A stretch of DNA of 12,982 nt from Knufia peltigerae (lineage: Eukaryota > Ascomycota > Eurotiomycetes > Chaetothyriales > Trichomeriaceae): NCBI GenBank assembly GCA_030247855.1, contig JAPDRN010000266.1, forward strand, positions 1 through 12,982, given 5' to 3'. Positions 1-8,453 of this stretch are shown piece by piece. The notes under the pieces are model-generated. The model saw only the letters and a list, made by a program, of their open reading frames with translations, made no database searches and had not been told where the DNA came from. How positions within the stretch are numbered: the first letter of the stretch is position 1; the number at the start of each line of letters is the position of its first letter. Both the position numbers and the translations under genes were made by a program.

Positions 1-38
1 ACACACACACACACACACTCTCTCTCTCTCTCTCTCTC
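1..38. repeat. compound microsatellite (AC)9(TC)10
   Basis: The window opens inside an AC dinucleotide run of 18 bases followed directly by a TC run of 20 bases. The first base is already in the repeat, so its true length is unknown. The same TC/AC pairing occurs in opposite order at 11781-11817. Confidence 0.95.
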
Positions 39-140
39 CGGAGTAACTGGGTACCAATAAGTAACTTCATGTTACCTAGGTAGTAATCCACTCCATGCCT
101 CCCTCCCTTCCCCCCATGATGGTACTGTGTCTGTCACGAG

Positions 141-162
141 TATATATATATATATATATATA
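141..162. repeat. (TA)11 microsatellite
   Basis: Eleven uninterrupted TA units. In one plus-strand frame they read as an alternating Ile-Tyr run, which makes a spurious small open frame. Confidence 0.95.
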
Positions 163-353
163 AAAGACAAACAAATATCACGACATTTAAAATTTCATTC
201 GTTTCGACAAAACTTGGTTAAATTCTGGTCATTGGTTTGCTTTTTTTTTGTTTTTGAATTGTATCTTTCCATTGATAAGTGTGTGCACGCTTTGTACCCC
301 GTAGAGTCGGCGGAATTTTTCTTATATCTAGTGCAGAAAAAAGCCTCTGATAA

Positions 354-387
354 AAGTCAAGGTCAAGGTCAAGGCCCAAGGCCCAAG
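354..387. repeat. short tandem repeat, GGTCAA then GGCCCAA units
   Basis: About three imperfect copies of a 6-base unit (GTCAAG) run directly into two copies of a 7-base unit (GCCCAAG). It looks like slippage expansion. No function is apparent. Confidence 0.8.
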
Positions 388-849
388 ATGACAAGACCTG
401 TGGCCATTTCTGCTGCTATCCTAACCCCCCCCCGGAGCATCATCACGCGATGCCCCCTGAATTTCCTTCCATGCCAATCTTCCCCTTTGGTTGTGTCATG
501 GATGTAGGTCGGTGTGAACGGGATAAAAAAGACCACACTTTTGCTTTCTAAAAATGTTTGAGTCGCCGGAGTGTATCGGGAACAGAATTCATGAGTTCCC
601 TCCTTTGGTCGTAATTTTTTTTTCAGACAAAGATTTCGAAGGTTCCCCCACGCCAGCAATGAGGAAACTCCATATACCACAAAAAGACAACCTTGTCCCA
701 AGAAAACTGGTGCTGACAAAATTGAAACGCCGCTGTGCTGATTCGTCATGCCGCTAATTCTTCACGAGGACATAAAAAAAAGACATCTGTACATGCCAGT
801 CGATGCTGACAGCGAGGCTGAGCGCAAGAGATAATTATAAGCATTAATA

Positions 850-2883
850 TTAGCAATCGTTCATCAGTTTGTTCTTGGGCCAAGCGTAGTCGGTGTTTTC
901 CCTAAAGAAACTGTTAGTTTGGGTATTGTAGAGGAAACCCGTTGTCCACATACCACATAGTAATATTCGGGTTGTGGTACACATCATAATGGTTGTTGAT
1001 GTACTCGGTCGTGGGGTAGCCGTCGGGATCGCATGACATTTCACCACTGTCGTCCTGATAGATTCGTATGTAGTCGATCCTCATTTTTGCAGGCATCAAT
1101 TTCGCCAACCCAGTCAGGTTGAGCGCCGAGAAACCAGACGACATACCAAAGTTGACAATGATGGACATGGGCTCCTCAGGAATGACACGCTGAGCAATGT
1201 TGCCGTTGGGAGCCAAGGCTTCGCCTTTCAGACGCCAGACAGGATCTGACCCTACGTACCAGATGATTTCTCCGTTTGAACCAGGCTCATATTCAAAAGC
1301 GTACACCTGGTAAGCATTTCCATCATACCATTGATTGTTGAGATTTGAGATGCCCGAGACAGCTTGCTGCAGAGGTGCTCCTTTGTACGTGTTCATGGCG
1401 GTAACCGAGAAGTCGTATACCTCGACAAAATCGTAGTTGGGTTGATACCAAATATCGAATGGTGCAACTTGGAACGACTGCGACACCATGCCGATTTCAT
1501 TGCCCTCCTGATCGAGCGTGCCCACAGTGGCTTCGATGACATCGATTTCGGGAGAAGACCGAGATTTTCCAGGGCTTGGGTGGTCTTCTCCACTGCATGT
1601 ACAAGCCGGTAAGCGCATACCAGGTAGGTAATTTATACCATCTGGTGAACTTTGGTTGGGTGTGATGCCGGCATCGCAAACATCGTCGTAAGAGTACGGC
1701 CATAGACCGTCTGTGGTGGCTGCATATCCAGGTCGACCCAGATTACCCATTGACCAGAAACCCGGCCAGAAGCCAACAGTATCACCTCGACCAGGCAAGG
1801 AGATGCTGGCTTCTAACCTTCCACCCTTGAAACATAACTGATTCCATGACTGAAGCATCCCGGAGCGGTAATTTAACCCGTGGTTTTGAAAAGCATCAAA
1901 GCGCAGTTCCAGTACACCGTCGGCGGTTGTAGCAGCATCAGGGTCGTACCATTCCAAATCTCTTGTCACACCATACCAAATATCTACGGCGGTCCAGTAT
2001 GGATCATCGCCTTCGTAGAATGTCCTTCCGGGCTTTGAGAATTCATCAGAAAACACCAAATTCCATGTGTTTCCGTGGAAGTCTGTCTTGGTCTTTGCAG
2101 ACGCAGGAGTGTCGGGGTCAATGAGACCCGTGCGCATGTTTGTTAGTAAAGGAAGCTTCCCATTACCCACACATCCAATACCCTGCTTGCAAGGATCAGG
2201 TGGATTTGTTATACCTTGCACGAAGGTCCTATGGGGATGTCAGCATAGAACGATCCGGAGGTAACATACACATACAGAACTGGGTATCCGATGAACAAGA
2301 CCAGGATGCCGATAACAATAAATGCCAATCCACCAACGTTGACCAGACCTCGTTTCGTGAAGATATCACAATCTCGTGGCTCTCCGTTGGGATCAGGGTT
2401 GTGCAAATAGTCGTCCTTTTCAACGTCCTCCGGAAATAACAGCAGACCTGCCGACGGCAGAATATTGTATTTTTCTGATACTGTTTGAGTGTTCACATCA
2501 TTATCCTCGCTTCCAGCTCTTGAGCCTGGTCTAGATTGACTCGAGTCCCTGAATGGGTTCTCAAAGCCTCGACTGTCTCGACTTCGATCCGACTCCCAAC
2601 TAGATCGTCGGGACGAAAAACTCGACGGTGACCTGAGAGGAGACTGAGAGCCATCATCCCGCAATCTACTACGGCCAGGAGGTAATAATCTTTCAGAAGA
2701 ATCTCGGAGTGGGTCGCCGGTGTATAAGCGAGGGGAGGTTCCAGGTCGAGAGGCTGTAGGTACAAGCGTCCGGGAAGAGCTGTTTAGATCTCCACTGACC
2801 AGATCATCTTGCCCTGAGTTCAATCGAATATGAGGAGGCACACGCGGCGGGGGAGAATTGCTGCTGTTGCTCTGGGACGACAT
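850..2883 (-). CDS. KRE6: beta-glucan synthesis-associated protein, KRE6/SKN1 family (GH16), three exons
   Basis: Coding exons on the minus strand are 2883-2276, 2228-954 and 901-850, giving 1935 bases and 644 residues. Known role of the family: type II membrane proteins of the ER, Golgi and plasma membrane needed for cell-wall beta-1,6-glucan. Residues 1-178 are a Ser/Arg/Pro-rich cytosolic tail. A single hydrophobic anchor spans about 180-203, and a lumenal GH16-like domain follows. The family signature VDPDTP-like LIDPDTP lies near 240, followed by LVFSDEF, EGDDPYWTA and EWYDPDAATT. The GH16 catalytic motif is EIDVIE, with candidate nucleophile E430 and acid/base E435. Exon joins restore the family-typical GYPVLTFVQG across intron 1 and the conserved C-terminus ending KNKLMNDC in a 52-base last exon. 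The ATG at 2883 has A at -3. Length fits filamentous-fungal members (yeast Kre6 is about 720). KRE6 and SKN1 are paralogues and I cannot separate them here. Confidence 0.96.
902..953 (-). other. intron 2 of the KRE6-like gene (52 bp)
   Basis: On the minus strand the donor is GTATGT, the branch site is ACTAAC and the acceptor is TTTAG. Splicing joins TG|G to make Trp and continues to the family-typical C-terminal tail. Without splicing the frame ends about 13 residues later with unrelated sequence. Confidence 0.93.
2229..2275 (-). other. intron 1 of the KRE6-like gene (47 bp, tandem donor)
   Basis: On the minus strand the donor is GTATGT, the branch site is CTGAC and the acceptor is ATAG. The join CT|G gives Leu at residue 203, at the end of the membrane anchor. 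A second GTATGT starts six bases downstream, so a 41-bp intron is also in frame and would add two residues (Tyr-Val). Confidence 0.9.
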
Positions 2884-2989
2884 GGTAGCGAGGCGACCGA
2901 CTCGTCGTCAGGGAGATCGATCGCCGGAGGGAACGATGGATTGATAGAACGTGGTTTATTTCAGCCCGATGAGGTGAAGAGGTTGAGAG

Positions 2990-2998
2990 TACTCCGTA
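2990..2998 (+). repeat. TACTCCGTA motif, copy 1
   Basis: Exact 9-mer, 107 bases upstream of the KRE6-like start codon, within its presumed leader. It is one of seven exact copies in the window, all outside the three gene spans. Confidence 0.8.
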
Positions 2999-3683
2999 GA
3001 GTCTCGATTATGTTCGAGAAGAGCAGAGGTTCAGCGAGGCGTAAACGGGTCGAGATCAGGTCCAGGCCGCTGGTATACGTCGGCTTTGCAGTTGCCGCGG
3101 TTTTGGGCGAGTAAAGGTTGAGATAGACTCGGCGTGAGACGGAGGACGGAGAGTGTGAGGCTTTGGGTCAGGCTGGTGAGAGGATGTGAAGTGCGAAGTG
3201 CGCAGAGAGTGAGGCTGAGGTGTAAGTCTACTCCTTTCTGGCCGGCAGGGAAGTAAGAGCTTTGAGACCAGCGGAAAAGGGTGCGAAACAGTCGCGGGGT
3301 TGGCAAAGAGGATTGTTATGCAGAATAGAGAGTTCGATATCGTTGGTAAGGTTTAAACGAATGTAAGTGCTCTGCCTGGTGAGGTGAGCCACGAATAGAG
3401 AGTCTGGGGGAGAGAAGAGGATGTGGTTGACAGTTAGAAAGAGTTCGTGTTTGTTGCAAGAGTTGCAGCTGAACAGCCTGTGACTTTTGGTGCAGCGAAG
3501 GAGAGATGCAGGCCAAAACCTCGGCGGGTCTCTAGGCACTCTAAGGACGGAGTAGGGGACGCAGGAACGAGATGCCTAAGTGCCTAGTGGCCCTGCTCAG
3601 TAGCCCAGGAGACTTGAGGCTGTGGCTTGGTTGGGGGGTCTCAGTGGTCCCCAATTTTCAAAATCAACAAGTGGGTTATGCTG

Positions 3684-3692
3684 TACTCCGTA
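3684..3692 (+). repeat. TACTCCGTA motif, copy 2
   Basis: Exact 9-mer, flanked to give GTACTCCGTAC. A one-mismatch copy in the opposite orientation (TACGGAGTG) lies 55 bases away at 3748-3756. Confidence 0.85.
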
Positions 3693-4797
3693 CATATCGA
3701 TCATCAACACCACCACTACCACCGTCCCACTATGAGCAGCATTGCAGTACGGAGTGCAGCATTCCAATTACGGTCGCTACATCGAAGACCGGTACGGCTA
3801 TCTACAATATCTATCTTTACCGCGAGCCCTCAGATGCCAGAAGAAAGTCCGAGAGCATTGTACTTACATTTCCCCCCAATGCTTTTTTTTAGCTGCTGAC
3901 TATTCCTGGCAACAGAATAACACATCCTATTCGAAGCACGATTACCTCTGACTTTCCGCGTAAATACCCCGTAGAGTGAGGGCCAACATCTGTCGTCGCG
4001 GCTCAGGGATCCCAACGGCCTTTTGCGTTGCCTCTGCCTTGTCGCTTTGGAATCTGTCCAGCATATGACGGTGATATAAAATGCAGACAAGGCTGTTCAC
4101 AAAGCCAGTCTCCTTGACCATCTTCACGCCTCGAAGCAAATCGAGATCAGGTCTGGAAGCGTCGAGCATGAATTTCCTGCTTCTTCAGAACAAGACTTGT
4201 CGCAGCAGCGAATCCACTGCGGGCCACAATGATTAGCCAGTTGAGGATCCTGAGTGTGAGTTACGAAAGCAGACAGGGACCGGGGGGTGACAGAGGAGCC
4301 GCAGTCCATTGTTTGTTGCCAAACAGAAACCAGCGCAGCGAGTGTCTGAAAAAGGAACGCGCGTGCAGGCCCTTCGGTGGGCGTGGCACAGCGACCATGT
4401 CAGGGGCCATCATCCACCAATTGAGGCAAATGATTGCGGGTGGCGTTGCTAGTGTCGAATCTTGACTTGCTGACCCTTTTGTCTGAGGATAAGGACGATC
4501 CTGCCGAAGTGCAATCTGACAATACTTCACCCGGTCTCGATCTATTGGTCAAGGCTTCAGGGGGAACAGCGCCTGGATCTCCTGTAAAAGAAAACTGGAT
4601 GCTTGGAAGCTATCATGGAAATTACGCCAGGAAACTGCCCAGCCTGGGGTTCGTCGACCAAGACTTTGGCATCTTTGATATCGACAAGGACAAGCTGACT
4701 TCTCTTGGAACACGATTTACACTCAAGCGTTACTCCTTACTCCATACACGCACAGCTTACAGGTACGGACTTCGGGGTTCTCTGTGGCATTGTCGGG

Positions 4798-4806
4798 TAC
4801 GGAGTA
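4798..4806 (-). repeat. TACTCCGTA motif, copy 3 (reads TACGGAGTA on plus)
   Basis: Exact copy in reverse orientation. Degenerate relatives occur just before it, at 4731-4739 (TACTCCTTA) and around 4763 (GTACGGACT). Confidence 0.8.
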
Positions 4807-5137
4807 TTGAATCCGGCCTTCAGGATCATCTTGACATGCTTCCTCAGGCCCCTGTTACTAAGCAATCATATCCAGGCCCACGACCTGGCGGCTATTGTTT
4901 CGCTCTCGTTTCGGTAAATGACCATTCCACTCTCCGCGAAGATATCATCATCATCCACAAGGACTGCCAGATGCCACGACTGTGGCTGGTTACGAGAGCA
5001 CGAGAAAGGGGTGGTAGAGCTGATAAGATGTCGCGTGCCTAGATTGTGTTGTTCTCCTGTCTTCACACCCTCAGCCTGTGGACCATCGGACAATTAAACG
5101 GGCACTCTCCACCATAAGTCTTTTGTACGTCTGATAG

Positions 5138-5146
5138 TACTCCGTA
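5138..5146 (+). repeat. TACTCCGTA motif, copy 4
   Basis: Exact copy, flanked as GTACTCCGTAC like copy 2. It lies inside one of the minus-strand protein-like blocks, which weakens the case that the block is a conserved exon. Confidence 0.85.
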
Positions 5147-5976
5147 CATCTCCACCAACGTGCAGCCTAGCTGCTGTCTGGCACCATCTTCAAGAATGGA
5201 TTCCTCATCTTTGAACTCATGGTGGTACAATAATAGGAAGTACACAAACACCATGCTGGCATAGAACCGCAATCATTGAACTCACCGTCTTCCCGATCGT
5301 CTTTTCCAAGGTTTCGTTTGACACGCTCTTGATCTGCGGTGATGGACACAGAAATGCGAATGCAGATCGCGTCAGGTTCAATCAGGTATGAGTGCTGTCT
5401 TTGGTCTCGGCATCAAGTCATAACATGCAGGCGAAGCGTCGCTCATGCTGATCCTCTATGGCTTCCATGATTTCAAACATTTGCAATCAACTTCATACCT
5501 GGTACCAGCATCTCTTCATTGTCGGCGACGCACGAGGCGCAGATCGAAAACGCAGGAAGGGAGTCCCTGCAGAACTCTGAGATGACTCTTTCTTTGAATA
5601 TACTCTCCGCGTGTATCAATATCTCCATGGTTGAGATGGACTGTACCTGAATCCAGGGAGTGTCATCAACACAGCAACGGAGCTGCACAAGCAGAATTAA
5701 CCCTCGCTATAACATAGGTTTGCCTACCCTCTCCGCTTGGTCCCCTCCAACGGCCTGGGCAGAGACTTGTTCCGTGTTCTGACTGAACGGCTTCATTGAT
5801 GTTGTCGGCTCCTCGAAAGTTTCCCATGCTTTACCGACGTCTTGAGGCACCATCGATGGCTGTCAATGTATTATGGAGAGTCCGAAACGTGATGTTGTTG
5901 TACTGTAATGTGTTTGACCAGTGAGACGAAGTACGGCGAAGCAGAACCACGAAAAGCCACAGTCGGGCCGAAACAA

Positions 5977-5997
5977 TTCACACTTCACACTTCACAC
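5977..5997. repeat. tandem 7-mer TTCACAC, three copies
   Basis: Three perfect head-to-tail copies of TTCACAC, followed by a partial unit. It sits about 700 bases upstream of the STE2-like start codon. It could be slippage or a small cluster of binding sites; nothing decides between these. Confidence 0.8.
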
Positions 5998-6232
5998 ACT
6001 GCGGCCAAACATTCATTTTTCTTCTTTATGTGCCTTTGAGGTTCAAGTGAGAGATGATTGAACGAGCAGTCCCGTTGCCTGCTGTGTGGTGGTGGTATCT
6101 GAGGTAGGCTGTTTTGGTGGTGATGTGTCTCCTAGCAGGAAAAGAACAATATCAAGCTCGTTAGTATTGTCCCTGATGTCTCTCATTATCTGGTGCGTCC
6201 TGACCTTTCTCACTCCAGATTGATGGCAAGAT

Positions 6233-6239
6233 TGAAACA
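6233..6239 (+). promoter_or_regulatory. candidate pheromone response element (TGAAACA)
   Basis: Exact match to the Ste12 binding consensus TGAAACA, 460 bases upstream of the STE2-like ATG and in the same orientation. Established knowledge: Ste12 drives STE2 and other mating genes through this site in yeast. A single 7-base match can occur by chance. A one-mismatch relative (CGAAACA) lies near 5969-5975. Confidence 0.35.
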
Positions 6240-6445
6240 TTCAAGTTGACATCTACCTCATTTTGGTGGATAAGTCGTGCCTGTAAAGCACGGATTCGCT
6301 CTCTTTTGGCCTGGAGATGCGGCGTGACACGGTCGGTCATGGATGAGAGATAAAGATGAAGTTTGCGTCGTGTCTCTTCTCATGTGGGTTTGCGCCGGTC
6401 TCTTTCGACTCTGCTTTTCTATTCGCACTTCGCATGGTCTGATGT

Positions 6446-6698
6446 TCCTTTCTGTTCGCGACGCCGAGAAGAGAATCTCACAAGTGACTGAGTTGTGATT
6501 CTCCCAAATCCGCCTCAATCGTCTTCTCACCATCGTCCGTTTTCCAAACTTTCCATCCCACATCTTCCACCTTTCGTATCCCTACCGCGACGACGAGAAC
6601 ATCAATTTCATCATCGTGTCTACCTGTCTACCTGTCTACGTCGTCTTCTCTTTGTTCTCGTCATCACGACATCCAGTCTTCCCTTCCCCTCCTCAAAG
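6446..6698 (+). promoter_or_regulatory. CT-rich leader of the STE2-like receptor gene
   Basis: Strongly pyrimidine-rich on the coding strand, especially 6497-6698. It contains no ATG before the chosen start at 6699. A small tandem of GTCTACCT (two copies plus a partial unit) lies at 6618-6639. The frame is open upstream to 6495, but only with non-ATG codons, which supports 6699 as the first usable start. Confidence 0.6.
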
Positions 6699-8185
6699 AT
6701 GGCGTCAACCGTGGTCCTCGCTACACCCACGGCCAGCCCGACCGTTTTCCCTACCGCAGGAATCGGCGGCGAATACTACACCAACCCCCTCTTCGAGGTC
6801 CCCGTCTACACCGGCTACGCCCGAAGTGCCATCACCTGGCAGATGCTCGATGCCTGGAACATCGTCGGTCTCCAGTACGCCGTCGCCGAGGGCATCGCCT
6901 GCGGCCTCATCTGGGCCACCTTCATCTACCTCCTCGCGTTGACCCCTTCACGCAAACGTTCCACGCGTTTCCACATCATCCTCTTCACCGGCCTCTGCTT
7001 CGAAACGACCCATCTCACCATGGACGCCATCTCGCTCGTCACGCCCGGTCTCTCCGCGAACTCGGCGTACCTCGTCCTCACGCGCGACATGGCCTCCAGC
7101 GTCTGGACGACCTCGTACAAGGCTTTCTACACTTCCACTCAGGCACTGAACTGGGTCGCCTTCATCTGCGCCACGACTTGTCTCTGGATCCAAGCTCAGG
7201 GCCTCCTGGCCACGCTCAAAGTTCGCTCCTCGATCGCCTACGTCGTCGTCCTCGTCTACCTCGTCTCGGCCGCGCTCGCCACCTTGATCGCTTCGCTGGT
7301 CTACTGGATCTACCAGATCAAGGTCATACCGGACAACATCGACTGGGACATGGCACTGTACGCTAGGAAATTGAGAAACATTTACCTGGTGAGTTCAGGA
7401 CCTCCAGGCTTCGGAAGCGACTGCATATTCTACACCTCCTTCTGCTCCGCACCTGCGTACCTACTTACCTACTTACCCACCTGGGGTTTTTGTTCTGACA
7501 TGGTTTTACACAGTTGCTCTACGCCATCAGCATCGGCAGCTTTTCCCTCGTCAACCTCTTCTCGGTCCTTGAAACCATGTGGCGTCGACCCTTTTCCATC
7601 ATCAAATCAGAGAGCGTCTACCATTCGGCGTTGAATCTTTTGGGTCTCTTGGGAATTCAATCTTGCCTCGTACCACGTAAGTCTTTGCTTTTATTGTCGA
7701 CAGATATCTTTGCCTCTACCTTCTCTCTCTGTCTCTTGATTCTGCTTCGTTTTTGGGGGGGTTTTTTTTCTGATCAAAAATTGACAGTCATCTTTTGCAT
7801 CATGCAAATCGTCTACACTGGCAACGAATGGGTTCTTCCCGCCCTCTTGTTGCCTTCGGTCTACCTCATCCTCCCGCTCGGCACGCTCTTCGTGACCATC
7901 AACGCCACCAACACCACCACCACCACCACCACCACCGACGACAACGAGACGAGAAAGGGGGACGGGGAAGGCGTGGCGACGTCGCCGCGCAAGTTGGCCG
8001 CCGACATGATGAGTCCTCTCAAGAAGAGGCACGTGCAACGCGACGGCGCTTCTTCTTCTCCGTCCCCCTCCGCCGTCATCATGCCCGACGACAGTACTGT
8101 CGTCGAGGCACCGTCCGTGGTCATCGACTGGGCCGACCAGGACAACAACAAGGTCGACGGCAAGGCAAAGACCCTCGAGGTCTAA
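6699..8185 (+). CDS. STE2: STE2-type alpha-pheromone receptor (class D GPCR), three exons
   Basis: Exons 6699-7388, 7514-7676 and 7788-8185 give 1251 bases and 416 residues. Family role: plasma-membrane receptor for alpha-type peptide pheromone, coupled to a heterotrimeric G protein and the mating MAPK cascade. Seven hydrophobic segments are visible at about 60-82, 92-115, 143-168, 178-206, 228-249, 266-293 and 298-322. Family landmarks are a GxxCG motif in TM1 (G65 and G69) followed by a basic SRKR loop, the TM6 motif QSCLVPLIF with Q279 and P284 (yeast Ste2 has QSLLVPSIIF), and LPLG with P314 in TM7. The N-terminal 50 residues are Thr/Pro-rich and lack a cleavable-looking signal. The cytosolic tail after 323 has an eight-Thr run and Ser/Pro-rich stretches suited to phosphorylation. 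The ATG has A at -3. It is convergent with the peroxin gene. The alternative, a Ste2-like orphan GPCR, cannot be excluded. Confidence 0.88.
7389..7513 (+). other. intron 1 of the STE2-like gene (125 bp)
   Basis: Donor GTGAGT, branch site CTGAC at 7495-7499, acceptor ACACAG, phase 0 between Leu230 and Leu231 at the start of TM5. Inside it a TACCTACT-type tandem runs at 7459-7482. Unspliced reading continues in the wrong frame to a stop at 7632-7634. Confidence 0.92.
7677..7787 (+). other. intron 2 of the STE2-like gene (111 bp, in frame, no stop)
   Basis: Donor GTAAGT, a CTGAT branch-like site at 7770-7774 and acceptor TTGACAG. It is phase 1 and splits the codon of Leu285 in TM6. It contains a G7T8 run at 7755-7769. 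Its length is a multiple of three and it holds no in-frame stop, so unspliced transcript would still encode a full-length but interrupted receptor. Confidence 0.88.
7913..7936 (+). repeat. coding trinucleotide repeat (ACC)8, Thr run
   Basis: Eight ACC codons encode Thr327-334 in the receptor tail, directly after TM7. Being a triplet repeat, length changes by whole units would keep the frame. Confidence 0.95.
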
Positions 8186-8453
8186 AATTCCCCATGAGGG
8201 CCCTGACTAGTCGAATGGAAATGTTTGGCGTTGACAATGAGTTTTTCTCCCTGCATAACCGTGATTCCTCAACCCTCGTTTTGTCTCGTTCAGTTCGAGC
8301 CAGTGTCCGCCGTCTCTACATCGTACCCGCCCCCAACTTTTGAGTCGTTCGAGTTCAGTGTGACCTCGTAAGTGGGGATCGTAAGTTCATTGCGAGGCCA
8401 AAGTAATGTAGATTGTGACCTTGTACAGGCGGTGACTGGTTAATCACGCTACT
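8186..8453. other. tail-to-tail intergenic spacer
   Basis: The 268 bases between the stop codons of the STE2-like and peroxin genes must hold both 3' ends. I see no canonical polyadenylation hexamer on either strand and no other gene. The two 3' untranslated regions may overlap. Confidence 0.6.

Larger units (their letters stand above)
39..849. other. intergenic region downstream of the KRE6-like gene
   Basis: No supportable gene. Open frames here are short, overlap on both strands, and one is inflated by the TA repeat. Contents are the palindromic core TACCTAGGTA at 73-82, a TA microsatellite, a short tandem at 354-387, a C9 run near 425-433 and several A or T homopolymers. The stretch just below 850 should hold the 3' untranslated region of the minus-strand glucan gene. 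No clear AATAAA-type signal was seen. Confidence 0.6.
2884..3692 (-). promoter_or_regulatory. pyrimidine-rich, ATG-free leader and promoter region of the KRE6-like gene
   Basis: Read on the minus strand, this stretch is rich in C and T, typical of highly transcribed fungal leaders. It contains no ATG from the start codon up to 3693, while the plus strand has about ten. Several frames stay open on both strands (for example around 2830-3114 and 3228-3539), but they show no recognisable protein and start at non-ATG codons or overlap the coding exon. A copy of TACTCCGTA lies at 2990-2998. The transcription start cannot be placed from sequence alone. Confidence 0.6.
3942..5853 (-). pseudogene. possible degraded or mis-modelled multi-exon gene of unknown function
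   Basis: Reading the minus strand downward from an ATG at 5853, a 48-codon frame begins MVPQDVGKAWETFEEP. It contains a plausible 45-bp intron at 5683-5727 (donor GTAGGC, acceptor TGTGCAG). The next protein-like block (5688-5473, including ILIHAESIFKERVISEFC and a Cys pair in SICASC) is in the wrong phase for that splice. Further blocks lie at about 5375-5282 (ITADQERVKRNLGKDD), 5272-5063 (helical, FLLLYHHEFKDEESILED), 5093-4866 and 4169-3942, each in a different frame. I cannot join them with convincing splice sites. Alternatives are a real gene with unusual introns, a decayed gene, or chance. A distant likeness to the C-terminal part of fungal Zn2Cys6 regulators crossed my mind but is not strong enough to name. 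Confidence 0.25.
3693..6445. other. long intergenic region without an established gene
   Basis: About 2.75 kb between the KRE6-like promoter and the STE2-like leader. No known domain was recognised in any frame. Open frames are short and switch frame and strand. The longest is a 202-codon plus-strand frame at 4434-5042 that opens with TTG rather than ATG. Minus-strand fragments at 3942-5853 look somewhat protein-like and are entered separately. The part above 6000 carries a tandem 7-mer, a possible pheromone response element, and presumably the receptor promoter. Confidence 0.5.

Noticed and set aside
127..507. 126-codon plus-strand open frame
   Set aside because: It runs through the (TA)11 repeat and low-complexity DNA, is overlapped by an equally long minus-strand frame, and shows no motif.
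2830..3114. 94-codon plus-strand frame overlapping the KRE6-like start
   Set aside because: It is antisense to the first coding exon and the pyrimidine-rich leader; the strand bias of that leader keeps the frame open.
3031..3539. Minus-strand frames in the KRE6-like leader, considered as upstream ORFs
   Set aside because: They begin at non-ATG codons; no ATG exists on that strand in the leader.
3693..6445. RIP-mutated transposon remnant
   Set aside because: The sequence is not AT-rich, has no terminal repeats, and no transposase or reverse-transcriptase motif in any frame.
6495..6698. N-terminal extension of the receptor frame upstream of 6699
   Set aside because: The extension has no ATG, is rich in Ser/His/Pro from the CT-rich leader, and does not look like a receptor N-terminus.
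7795..8343. 182-codon plus-strand frame with His-rich run
   Set aside because: It is a shifted frame over receptor exon 3; the His run is the ACC repeat read out of frame.
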